Shown here piece after piece: positions 18,401 to 25,959 of a stretch of DNA of 64,000 bases. Made by a program: the position numbers and the translations under genes. Each line of letters starts with the position of its first letter. Within the stretch, counting starts at the first letter, position 1. The notes below the pieces were generated by a model. That model did not search any database and was not told the origin of the DNA. It worked only from the letters and a program-made list of their open reading frames with translations. Source of the DNA: Citricoccus muralis (GTDB lineage Bacteria; Actinomycetota; Actinomycetes; Actinomycetales; Micrococcaceae); NCBI RefSeq assembly GCF_029637705.1, contig NZ_CP121252.1:186001-250000 (forward strand), written 5' to 3'.

Positions 18401-18965
18401 GGGCCTAAACCTGGCTTGGTATATCGGTTCGGAAAGCCTTGATCTAAGACCTATTCTCGCGCAGTTGGTTCGGAAAGCGGCGGCTGCGACCGGTGCGAAG
18501 AATATTATTCTGACTGGCTCCTCCGGGGGTGGCTTTGCGAGCTTGCAGGTAGGCGCGTACCTCCCAGACAGCTTGTCGCTTGCGTACAACCCTCAGACGG
18601 ACGTACGTCGTTACCATTGGACCGTTCAAGAGCGTTTGCGAAAGAGAATTTTTCCGCAATTGTCTGACGGACGTGATCGTGTCCGCGACTCGTGGACGCT
18701 TTCGTTGGGCACACGCACGTCGGTGTTGAGGCGATATCAGCAGAATCCCCAGAACGAATTCTGGGTTGTGCAGAACATGAATGACCAACATCACGTCACT
18801 GAACACTACCGGCCTTTTCGGGAGCAAGTTGAGTCAAGCGCGACTAACAACGACAGTAGGTTCATCGAGTACCCTGGTCCTCACGGACATTACCCGCCGA
18901 ACCGTGAACTTTTTCTCGGGCTATTGGAAGATGGCGTTGCACGCTTGCGGCAAAAGGGCGTATAA
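15402..18965 (+). CDS. glycosyltransferase fused to a C-terminal alpha/beta hydrolase, 1187 residues
   Basis: Three parts are visible. Residues about 120-440 are CgeB/GT-B-like (GVPIVYWDGADTNTSDG, ADHIFTWSSERITFYE). Residues from about 563 are GT2 (LSVIVPIYNNGDHLRHKC, LLVNDGSSDPQT, GGSGSASRPRNAGLQL, YLDPDNE). From about 905 there is an alpha/beta-hydrolase-like domain: VVAFHGALTSGKK, FVSDPTLYMSKGLNLAWYIG, nucleophile elbow GSSGGGFASLQ (Ser near 1040), YNPQTDVRRY, then QNMNDQHHV and PHGHYPPNRE, which could supply Asp and His. The same hydrolase exists alone at 33289. The domain could acylate or deacylate the growing polymer. The gene is AT-richer than average, consistent with horizontal acquisition. 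Confidence 0.85.
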   Translation: MHKPAFPISTRLESIQLALKQIEEFQAGRRSLGALLQDDAVQLRTPVTSLTAAHGYRSPDALTTHLSNLADSLPRLQQGISRPYRDYLFGYVGPENVRSMLEGLVAVRRMSLDASASSDFEGMAALLVVPSERLDWMKLPAFRSMFEAARENGVPIVYWDGADTNTSDGQVLAQYADHIFTWSSERITFYENSCVNATTIQVLKNGVNPLHYSPVGAGGNREEFVIYNPGVLPGTGESRQYLAWVLEGLMKSKKALLITEGSFESPIRSTAPYMVSKEFAVHLDRISRLSDFSIVENAIMASQEDFSPDVVDQMAMGKLVLSTYSQGVNSHHPYVHIANSSDDVASTLDSLSSRELLAAQNAGVREAFTDHHAYDRVTTILATLGLVESESAKERVLGVSKEPSDALRQNMSVQTCGMVPVIDWNELSEYRDEYDVLLPLNPAWHYSPTYVQDHVAAFSYQGSNVTMKLDCAPSDAVDRRHQFTDALTALEMTAWWKPDERYLSSPERLSSSFDNAYAIDQEGFSRSRDRINVDPGRKLHLDDEARLKESASAFSVAGKRLNLELSVIVPIYNNGDHLRHKCFASLVRSSIFNKMQILLVNDGSSDPQTIETIDQLARTYENVEAFHFPKGGSGSASRPRNAGLQLASTPYVTYLDPDNEATEDGYAKLLEDLKAYGEAQFAVGNISVWRHRYVPQRYHQRLLDAFGDDMDQNGTVHLPHHAIARVDFRPISIQAAVIRTAWLKSLGLEQPLGAVGQDTFFFQQMLHYADRIRIHDTSVHTYYGVVANSTVNDISPRFFEKYVPLERARSEWVKSVGLLEEYQNTRLERFLRTWHLVKLERVSDEEWLEAAETIAEFTSYYEKSTWNSRGVRNFFARLEKERTRVGSPLNAPADEPVQSPVRAEDIERSGANLPLLIYSSLRRLNFHASFGAMKYRTDLSEGSTLDSLLINKDSETLVVAFHGALTSGKKELPHFEWLRTLQNTEYSSLFVSDPTLYMSKGLNLAWYIGSESLDLRPILAQLVRKAAAATGAKNIILTGSSGGGFASLQVGAYLPDSLSLAYNPQTDVRRYHWTVQERLRKRIFPQLSDGRDRVRDSWTLSLGTRTSVLRRYQQNPQNEFWVVQNMNDQHHVTEHYRPFREQVESSATNNDSRFIEYPGPHGHYPPNRELFLGLLEDGVARLRQKGV

Positions 18966-19291
18966 GTCGCAGGACGCTTTGCGAAGTTAATTGGGTGGGC
19001 TTCAGATGCTCAGACTTTCGTTGAGGATCTCAAGTCCTGCGACGAGTGGCGTCGACTTCGCAATGATGAGATTGCTGCCATGTTAAGCATCACTAATGGA
19101 GCCCAAGCTAACGTGCGACGAGTTCACGCTGGGCTTGGGGCGCTATAGCCGGTCGCCACAGATCCAAGTGAGCAGTTAGCAAATTGTCCAACAACGAATC
19201 AGCAGTCCGCCGGACTGATCAACGAGTCGCAATTGGGAACGAACGTGGACGTCTACATCCCGCCCGACGGCGCAGCTGAAGAATCTTTTGG
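18966..19291 (+). pseudogene. in-frame coding remnant following the fusion glycosyltransferase, up to the IS1634-type element
   Basis: Directly after the TAA at 18963-18965 the same frame stays open for 60 codons (SCDEWRRLRNDEIAAML, then ANVRRVHAGLGAL) to a TAG at 19146-19148. It then stays open again (INESQLGTNVDVYIPPDGAAEE) to the left inverted repeat at 19292. No start codon with a ribosome site opens either piece. Both read like real protein, so this is either a lost C-terminal extension of the glycosyltransferase or the tail of another gene fused in frame by deletion. No family is recognised. Confidence 0.4.
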
Positions 19292-19307
19292 CCTGAGTTG
19301 TACAGGT
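19292..19307 (+). repeat. left terminal inverted repeat of the IS1634-type element
   Basis: CCTGAGTTGTACAGGT pairs with the repeat at 23489-23504 with one mismatch. It lies 72 bases upstream of the transposase start. Confidence 0.7.
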
Positions 19308-20074
19308 GGTGGGGTTTGTGAGGCATCGTCCCAGGTCAGAGAGTTTTCAAGCGTCGTTTTGGGGCACTAATCGTATGCTGTGAGAGTGAGTCCTTACATC
19401 CGGAAAGTCCGTACTGCCTCAGGAGCGACCGCGGTACAGATCGTTGAGAAACGCCGCGGAACACGTCGTATCCTGGAGCATCTCGGTTCAGCCCACACGC
19501 CAGCAGAGCTCGTGGTATTGATGCAGTTAGGCCAGGAAAAACTCAACGCAGGTCAACAAGTACTCGATCTTGACCTACCTGCCCCGGAGCACGCCGAGGA
19601 GTCCCTTGCTGGTGCGGTCGTCACGGGGACCGTCAGCCAAGTGCTCTGGGACGTGCTGGCCGATGCTTACACGTATCTTGGATTCGATGGCCTCGAAGAC
19701 GACGCGTTCCGGTCTATGGTGCTCGCCAGAATCATCGAGCCAGCTTCGAAACTGGCGACCACGGGGATCTTGGAAGAACTGGGTGTGCCTGCCCTTCACC
19801 ATCGGCACTCGCGGGGCAGCCACCATGGTCCTCTACGACACCACCACCTTGCATTTTGAAGCAGAAGACGAAGACGAGCTCCGCAAAGTCGGAATGAGCA
19901 AAGAACGCCGAGTCGACCCACAAGTCCAGGTCGGTTTCCTCGTTGACCCAACCGGTTTCCCGCTGGAGGTGCATCTCTTCGAAGGCAACAAAGCAGAGAC
20001 CACGATGCCGGTCCCGGTGCTGGAGATGTTTTAGGCCCGTCACGGGGGTGAGGGACATGGTTGTCGTCGCTGAC

Positions 20075-20090
20075 TGGCGCATAGCGTGAG
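20075..20090 (+). repeat. left terminal inverted repeat of the IS21-type element
   Basis: TGGCGCATAGCGTGAG is identical to the reverse complement of 22712-22727. The target duplication GCTGAC lies immediately outside at 20069-20074. Confidence 0.85.
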
Positions 20091-20183
20091 TCGGTAGCGC
20101 TGGTCTGGGTAACCGGTAGCGGAGTTCTGACGACCGGGAAGCGCCTCTATGGTGCTTCCCGGTCGTCGGTTTCTCAAGTTCCT

Positions 20184-21002
20184 CTACTCCCAGTAGCCAG
20201 GGGCCGCTCGTGTCTGTTCCCCCTGGTGGCGTCGCATATCAATGTCACCAAGGTTTATCGTGCGGGCATTATTCGCCAGCCGATTGACGATACTGTCCGC
20301 AGCGATTCTGTCAGGCAGAGCTGAAGCCCAGTACGCGGGCCCGGTTTGAGAAGCGATCATGGTCGCTGCCCGGTGTTCTCGGTTCGCCAAGATCGCGAAG
20401 AGATCGTTCGCGGCTTCAGGGTCTATACCGACGGTCAAGAAATCATCGATGATCAACAGATCCGCATCGGAGAGCCGATTCAATAAGGCTTGATGAGCGA
20501 TGCCATCGCCTCGAGCGATGACGAGACGACGGGCGAGTTCGTCCATGCGGGTGTAGAAGACTTTATGCTCGTTGTGACATGCTGCCACGGCAATCGCGCA
20601 AGCAATATAGGTCTTTCCTCCTCCTGTGGGCGAGGTGATCAACAGGTTAGCGGTCTCATTGGCCCAGTCATGGGCGGCATAGCGGGCCATCCTAGCTGGG
20701 GTGATATTTCGTCCTTCTTGATAGTTGATCTCTGCGATCGAGGCCCTCATGATCGGTAGCTGCGCAGCCAGGAGCAGTTTCTGAATGTTCTTCACTCGGC
20801 GTTGATCTAAAGCGTCGTCAACGGCCGCCAGGAATATTTGCTCCGGGGTCAGGTGGTCGTTGCTTTCATCGATGATGAGCTCTTCGAACTTCGCAGCCAG
20901 GTGAGTGATTCGTAAGGTGCGAAACTTCTCTTTGTCCTCGGTACTGAACACGGAATTCATCAAGGCGCCGCTCGTGGGTGTCGTGGTCATGGCGCTGTTC
21001 AC
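20184..21002 (-). CDS. istB: IS21-family transposition helper ATPase
   Basis: The 272-residue AAA+ protein has Walker A SPTGGGKTY and Walker B LLIIDDFL, followed by sensor-region ASQTGPAYWASALPD. IstB remodels target DNA and activates the IstA transposase. Its start overlaps the istA stop (20999-21002) as ATGA, the usual translational coupling in IS21 elements. A start at 20990 is also possible. The gene is uninterrupted. Confidence 0.92.
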   Translation of the reverse strand: MNSAMTTTPTSGALMNSVFSTEDKEKFRTLRITHLAAKFEELIIDESNDHLTPEQIFLAAVDDALDQRRVKNIQKLLLAAQLPIMRASIAEINYQEGRNITPARMARYAAHDWANETANLLITSPTGGGKTYIACAIAVAACHNEHKVFYTRMDELARRLVIARGDGIAHQALLNRLSDADLLIIDDFLTVGIDPEAANDLFAILANREHRAATMIASQTGPAYWASALPDRIAADSIVNRLANNARTINLGDIDMRRHQGEQTRAAPGYWE

Positions 21003-22582
21003 CGTCCCTGCTGGTAGTAGTCAGCTCCACGCACGTAGATCTGTGCTGGATCGAGGTTAGCTGCGGCCGCCTGGGGTTTGATGGTGGCGGCTGCCGCCCT
21101 GAGAGGTCTGGGTGTTTTCGTATCAGAATCAATAGCAGCCATGAGTCGCTTGAGTCCGGAATAGCTGGCATACCCGCCTAGGTTAGCTAACTGCGTGCAC
21201 GCAGCCTCGAGGCGTTGTTTATCGCGTTTGCCGAGGGTCTCGAGAATGTTCTGGCACTCCAGATACCCTTGAGCCTCGATCTTGTGGCGGTCTAGAACAG
21301 CGGTGATGATCTCCACGGTCGCCGGCCCGAACGCGGCTGCCCGACGGATAAACCAATCGCGAGACCACAAGCCCGCAACGTCTTGATGCTGGTGGGGTAT
21401 ATGCGCGGAATCAGTGGAGTACTGGCCCCGGCGACCATGTTTACGTCGGTGCTCGGCGATGATGGCATCACCATCGAAGATACTGACCTGTTGATCTGTC
21501 AGTCGTGCTCGTAGTAATTGACCTGCGAGTCTATGTGGCACTGAGTAGTGCTGATAGTCGCAGGTGACATGGTAATTCCGTCCCACTTTGACTTGCCTGT
21601 ATTCAACGTCTTCATACCCCTCAGCTGGCAAGCCTGCCAGGGCTGATGCTTCTTCTGCCAGGAATCGTTCGGACCTGGTTGTTCCATCGGCTCGGCGGAT
21701 CTCTTCATTGATCTCCCTCATCCGAACACTGATCGCGGTGTTGAGTTCGGTAATGGTCGTGAAGACGTCTTCTGCCAGATATCCGATGACGCGCTTGTTG
21801 ATCACCTGAACGGCAGATTCTACGGCGGCTTTGTCTCGAGGTTTGCGTACCCGGGCCGGCACAATCGCCGTTGCGTAGTGATCGGCGAACTGCTGGTACT
21901 TTGGATTCACTGCTCGGGCAGACTCGCCTTTGGTCGGGCGGTGCGTAGCAGTAGGCGCATTATCAGGGACCACGATTTGAGGGACCCCGCCGAAATACTC
22001 GAAAGCTGCCTTGTGAGCACTCAGCCATGAATTCATGCGCATATCAGTGCATCCCGTGCAGTACACCAAGCCCGAATAGGGTAACACCGCGACGAATAAG
22101 TAGACCTTAGTGATTTCACCGGTGACTGCGTCGCAGACCTGAAGGGTGTCACCAGCCCAATCAATGAATGCCGCCCGGCCCGGCTCATGATGCAAGGTGG
22201 CGACAAGATCATTTCTTGCCGCGTAATCGCTGAAGAGGTGGCAGTACTGAGAGTACGAGTACTTCCGCAGCCCGGAGGCCACACCGAGATAAGTTCTCCA
22301 CCCCTGAAGCAAGGTGAAGTGACGATTCGAACGCATCGAGGCCACCACCGGGCCGAATTCCGGGGCTAGGTAATCACCTGCAACTCGTCGACGCCGATCG
22401 GGGAAAAGCTCCTCGACCCGTTTAACGCTCATGACAGCAACTTGGTCACCGGTGAGGCCGTGCTCTTTGATCACCGCACGGGCTTTACCAACGTCTCGTT
22501 GGGAACATCCTAAGGATTCAGCGATATCTCGATATGACCGCGATTCCAGCAACAGGGACATGATCTTCTTGTAATCAGCCAC
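20999..22582 (-). CDS. istA: IS21-family transposase
   Basis: From the GTG at 22582 the product has 527 residues, starting ADYKKIMSLLLESRSYRDIAESLG, a helix-turn-helix region typical of IstA. The frame is open further upstream to 22651, but those residues do not resemble the family. The rve-type catalytic core shows IDWAGDT (first Asp), VPDNAPTAT (second Asp) and ESAVQVINKRV (Glu), completing the DDE triad. The basic C-terminus follows. No stop or frameshift is seen, so the element may still be mobile. Confidence 0.92.
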   Translation of the reverse strand: MADYKKIMSLLLESRSYRDIAESLGCSQRDVGKARAVIKEHGLTGDQVAVMSVKRVEELFPDRRRRVAGDYLAPEFGPVVASMRSNRHFTLLQGWRTYLGVASGLRKYSYSQYCHLFSDYAARNDLVATLHHEPGRAAFIDWAGDTLQVCDAVTGEITKVYLFVAVLPYSGLVYCTGCTDMRMNSWLSAHKAAFEYFGGVPQIVVPDNAPTATHRPTKGESARAVNPKYQQFADHYATAIVPARVRKPRDKAAVESAVQVINKRVIGYLAEDVFTTITELNTAISVRMREINEEIRRADGTTRSERFLAEEASALAGLPAEGYEDVEYRQVKVGRNYHVTCDYQHYSVPHRLAGQLLRARLTDQQVSIFDGDAIIAEHRRKHGRRGQYSTDSAHIPHQHQDVAGLWSRDWFIRRAAAFGPATVEIITAVLDRHKIEAQGYLECQNILETLGKRDKQRLEAACTQLANLGGYASYSGLKRLMAAIDSDTKTPRPLRAAAATIKPQAAAANLDPAQIYVRGADYYQQGR

Positions 22583-22711
22583 GATGAAGGCCTGCTTCCA
22601 TGGATCTAGAAGAGAAAGGCAACGCCGGACGACGCTACTACTCTTCAGCACACCATGGTGCTACCCAATACCCAGAACCGCGCTTACAGATACCCAGACC
22701 AGCGCTTTCAT

Positions 22712-22727
22712 CTCACGCTATGCGCCA
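22712..22727 (-). repeat. right terminal inverted repeat of the IS21-type element
   Basis: CTCACGCTATGCGCCA on the plus strand is the exact inverse of the left end. The second copy of GCTGAC follows at 22728-22733. Confidence 0.85.
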
Positions 22728-23488
22728 GCTGACGCCGGGATGCTCAAAGCGGCCAATCTCAACGCCTTAGAAGTTGCTGGATTCTCCTTCATCGTCGGCT
22801 CCAGGATTACGAAGGCCTCCTATGATCTGGCCGGGCATTTTCAGCGCCATGGCACTCACTTCACTGATGGACAGACCCTGGAATCCGTGCGCACCATGGG
22901 CACCGGGGCTAAGGCCAGGGACCGCAGGGTCGCAGGGTGGTGTATCACTACTCGTTCAAACGAGACAACTACACGCTGAACAAAAGGATCGAGAAGGCCG
23001 AGAAAGTCGCTTCCGGGGCCCGGCCGGTGCGTAAGGACCGATTCGTGAAACTCAACGGCAAGAAACTCGGGGTGGACTGGGCACTGGTGGAACGGTCTAG
23101 ACAGCTACAGGGCCTGAAGGGCTACGTCACCAACCTGCCGATGGAGTAGATGTCGGGGACTGAGGTGGTCGCGGCGTATCACGATCTCTGGCAGGTCGAA
23201 CGCTCCTTCCGGATGACGAAGTCCGACCTGCGTGCCAGGCCAGTCTTTCATCGCAGTCGACAATCGCTCGAAGCGCATCTGACCGTCGTATTCGCTGCTC
23301 TGCGTGTTGCCCCCTACGTGCAGGACGCTACTGGTGTCAGTATCAAAAAGCTCGTGCGTACCCTACGGCCCTTGCGTAGTGTGACGATCCGGATCAACGG
23401 TCATGCCTTCACTGCTGAACCAACTATCAGCATGGAAGCCCGAGAAGTTCTCGACCAGCTACCATCAATCAACGCACCGGGGCACTAA

Positions 23489-23504
23489 ACCTGTGCAACT
23501 CAGG
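23489..23504 (-). repeat. right terminal inverted repeat of the IS1634-type element
   Basis: ACCTGTGCAACTCAGG on the plus strand is the reverse complement of the left end apart from one base. The transposase frame ends at 23488, immediately before it. Confidence 0.7.
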
Positions 23505-24370
23505 TAAGGGATCACATCTTGCCCTCGAAGCTGAAGCGCATCGTGGAGAACCAGTACGTGCTTTCCGACAAGGAATAGTTGATCGGGGTGAACCTGATCG
23601 GAATGGTCGCCTGGTTCTGAGACGTCGCCCGGGAGGGCGACGTGGGGCGCACGCTTTGGTGCGTCGGTGCTCTGAAGCAGTTCTCGGGACGAGCGAATGG
23701 ACACGGGATTCGTGTCGTATGACACGCCTATCAGTGTTGCTTTACTGCGAAAAGGTCGGGTCGCCCTACGTGCATCGCCCTGGCTGGCTTGTGGTTGGAA
23801 AACAGAGAGCGACTGTATCGCCCCGCGCCAATTGTCGACGCCATGCCCGCACGGGGGAGGCAATCGCGGCAAGTCTGTTCACCGCTATGTGCTTCCGGAT
23901 GGGGCCCGTTTGTGGATAATCTCTTCACCGTCGACAAGCGCAATTGTCTCGCGGGTTGCGGGCCCCAGCTGACCAATCGGACATCAGCGTCAGGGGCATC
24001 ACCATAGGCCACCAATTGATAGCCTTCGCCGCGAGTGCGCTCGGTCGACACGCTGGTGAAATCGGTGTTGCCGTTGATAATGGTCCCGCCACCTGGGGCG
24101 GCGACAAAAAGATGTCGGACTTCAGCCGTGCAACGTTATGGTCGTTATCCGTGTGCTCGAAGTGAGCCGCCTCTGACAATAGCGACGTCTGGGGAGACGA
24201 AGAAGCCGCTATGTCGGAAAGCATCGCATCGTATGCCGTGCTGAAGAGCGGTGTGGGTGTTTTCGATGAAACGACGGGTCAGGAGTGACGCGACGTTGAC
24301 GCTACAGGAGTACCAATCTCGTGCCGTGATCAACGCGGAGTAGGCAGCGAGGACGGCACGGTTCGTCACG
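23505..24370 (-). pseudogene. second, degraded copy of the Mur-ligase-like gene, truncated by the IS1634-type element
   Basis: Four reading-frame pieces align in order with the Mur-ligase-like protein encoded at 25952-27420. They are SPDVAIV (start 24369); AAHFEHTDNDHNVARLKSDIFLSP (start 24224); GEGYQLVAYGDAPDADVRLVSW (start 24051); and HGVDNWRGAIQSL with SYDTNPVSIRSS and LQLRGQDVIP (start 23872). At least three frameshifts separate them. The N-terminal P-loop region is absent. The 3' part stops exactly at the IS right end at 23504, so the element inserted into this copy and its last segment is lost. It is a paralogue, not an identical duplicate. Confidence 0.75.
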
Positions 24371-24450
24371 GTGTAAGGAGACTATCGATCACTCAAGGAA
24401 CCAGGGCCTGTTGATTTCTTGCCCAACTATCATCCACACGCGGCGCTAGT

Positions 24451-24465
24451 CCTGTGCAATTTAGG
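24451..24465 (-). repeat. possible solo end of an IS1634-related element
   Basis: CCTGTGCAATTTAGG, with upstream GCGCTAGT, matches the right end of the nearby IS1634-type element (GCACTAAACCTGTGCAACTCAGG) at 18 of 23 positions. No transposase sequence adjoins it. The stretch 24371-24549 otherwise holds only the GGAGG ribosome site at 24528-24532 for the following gene. Confidence 0.3.
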
Positions 24466-24549
24466 CCAACACCTGCGGCTGGGTGAGATAATGAAGCTTC
24501 CTGCGGAACAGCTCGCAGGTCCACGCAGCAAAATACCGGAGGCCATTCG

Positions 24550-25959
24550 ATGACCAGTTCTGTGCCGCAACATTTCTCGGTTGACGTCGTCAGGGAAGCG
24601 TTCGGAACACCGCTGGCCGGCTATTCCATCGTTTTGGAGGCATGGCGTCGCGGCCTCGAAGTGCGCTTGTTAGACGGTCAGATGCGGAGATTCTTCATCT
24701 CTAGCGAGAATCGTCGAATCAAGTTCGACAAGGCCCGCCCATCCACGACTACTGCCACTGCTATGCGCGTGGTGAAGAGCAAGTCCATGACGTCGGCCCG
24801 TCTGCGTGGCGCCGGGGTGCCAGTGCCGGCGAATGCTGTCATCGATCCGGCTAATGAAGATGCTGTTGAACGTCTAGTGATGGAGGCTTCTGCCCTTGGC
24901 TACCCGGTCGTGCTCAAGCCGCTGATTGGCAGTATGGGCCGCGATGTTTACACCAATATCCAAACAGAGGCGGACCTGCTGGAGATTTACCGCTATCTGA
25001 ACCGCGCTGGACAGAAGAAGCAGAAGTATATTCTCGAGGAGCACTTCGCCGGTGAGGACTATCGAGTCCTGGTGATCGGCGATCGAGTCACCGGAGCCGT
25101 ACTACGCCGCCCCGCGAACGTCATTGGTGATGGAGAACATACCATCGCAGAGCTGATCTCGCTTAAAAACAAAGCGCGATCCTGCAATCCGCATCTCTCC
25201 TCTAAACGCATCAAGCCGGACCATGAGCTACGGCAGTTCATCTCCCGACAGGGCCTGAACATAGAATCCGTGCCTGACTCGGGGACGCTGGTGATGTTGC
25301 GCGGCAAAGCCAATGCGACACAGGGCGGCGACAGTATCGACCGGACCGATGAGGTTCCGGAAGCCCTCAAAGCAGCAGCGGTGCGCGCGGTGGCAGCGAT
25401 TCCAGGCCTATTCATGGCTGGAGTGGACATCATCTATGACGAAAAGCGCTAACCGGCGGAGGATAGTTTCCGGGTTCTCGAGCTAAACTCCCGCCCCGGG
25501 ATTGAGATTAACATGTTCCCTTGGGAAGGCCAGGGACGGGATGCCCCGCGCGATATCATTGACCAGCTCTTTCCTGACGTTCCGCGACCGTCTGCCCCGG
25601 GACTTGAAACTGTGTCGTTGAACGCATCTGTCTTGCTGGGACCGATGCGCAGCGGGGTCGTCAATGAAGTGCTCGTAAAGAGTAAGCCCAGCCATAACTA
25701 TCCGTGCCGTCTCCGCTTTGAGGCTGAACGAGCCGTCGATTTGAGCCCCGCGGAGAAGCGCCAACTGCTCATGCTCTCGCGGCAGACGCAGGTCGCCGGA
25801 GGAGTGTGGACTGAGCCGAGCGGAACCTACGTCATAGTCTGCGGTGTTGAGGAGAACGTGCGCATATTCGTGCGCAGGGCCCGAACGATCCTCGGGATTA
25901 AACCTGGTAGCGAGGCTCCGTGGAAAGGAATCGTCATGCAGGGGTTCGACTTTAACTGA
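24550..25959 (+). pseudogene. ATP-grasp amide ligase (cyanophycin-synthetase-like) interrupted by one in-frame TAA
   Basis: An ATG after GGAGG opens 300 codons. TAA stands at 25450-25452, and the same frame then continues 169 codons to 25959. The first part has ATP-grasp features: KSKSMTSARLRGAGVPVP, GYPVVLKPLIGSMGRDV, YILEEHFAGEDYRVLVIGDRV and ANATQGGDSID, the last two as in the ATP-grasp half of cyanophycin synthetases. The metal-binding motif LELNSRPGIEINMF lies just after the stop, so the truncated product would lack it. Undamaged, this 469-residue enzyme would phosphorylate a carboxylate and join it to an amine. It is convergent with the Mur-ligase gene (8-base overlap). Loss of function is likely unless the stop is read through or is a sequencing error. 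Confidence 0.7.

Larger units (their letters stand above)
20075..22727 (-). mobile_element. IS21-family insertion sequence, apparently intact
   Basis: The element is 2653 bases, bounded by TGGCGCATAGCGTGAG at 20075-20090 and its exact reverse complement at 22712-22727. More distal internal repeats (AGCGCTGGTCTGGGTA near both ends) also match, as usual for IS21-type multiple terminal repeats. The 6-base duplication GCTGAC flanks it at 20069-20074 and 22728-22733, within the IS21 range of 4-8. It carries istA and istB on the minus strand, both uninterrupted. It landed in the IS1634-type transposase and is therefore the more recent arrival. Confidence 0.9.
19380..23488 (+). pseudogene. IS1634-family transposase, multiply disrupted
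   Basis: The remains run from RVSPYIRKVRTASGATAVQ to the C-terminal SIKKLVRTLRPLRSVTI. Lesions seen: a frame change with an apparent deletion near 19785; TAG at 20032 where the family has Gln in MFQARHG; one extra G in the run at 20044-20048; insertion of the IS21-type element after 20074; an 8-base tandem duplication (CGCAGGGT, 22923-22938) that shifts the frame; and TAG at 23147-23149. With the IS21 element and one target copy removed, the frame reads VVVADAGMLKAAN, showing the exact join. The recognisable DDE region YDTTTLHF and YHDLWQVERSFRMTKSDL are still legible. Confidence 0.85.
19292..23504 (+). mobile_element. IS1634-family (IS4 superfamily) element, degenerate and interrupted by an IS21-type element
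   Basis: The ends form an imperfect inverted repeat: CCTGAGTTGTACAGGT at 19292-19307 against the reverse complement of 19489-type sequence at 23489-23504 (ACCTGTGCAACTCAGG), 15 of 16 positions matching. Without the 2653-base inner element it is about 1.5 kb, near the usual size for the family. Its transposase is broken in several places, so the copy cannot move on its own. The right end abuts a Mur-ligase-like pseudogene precisely. I could not identify a target-site duplication for this outer element. Confidence 0.75.
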
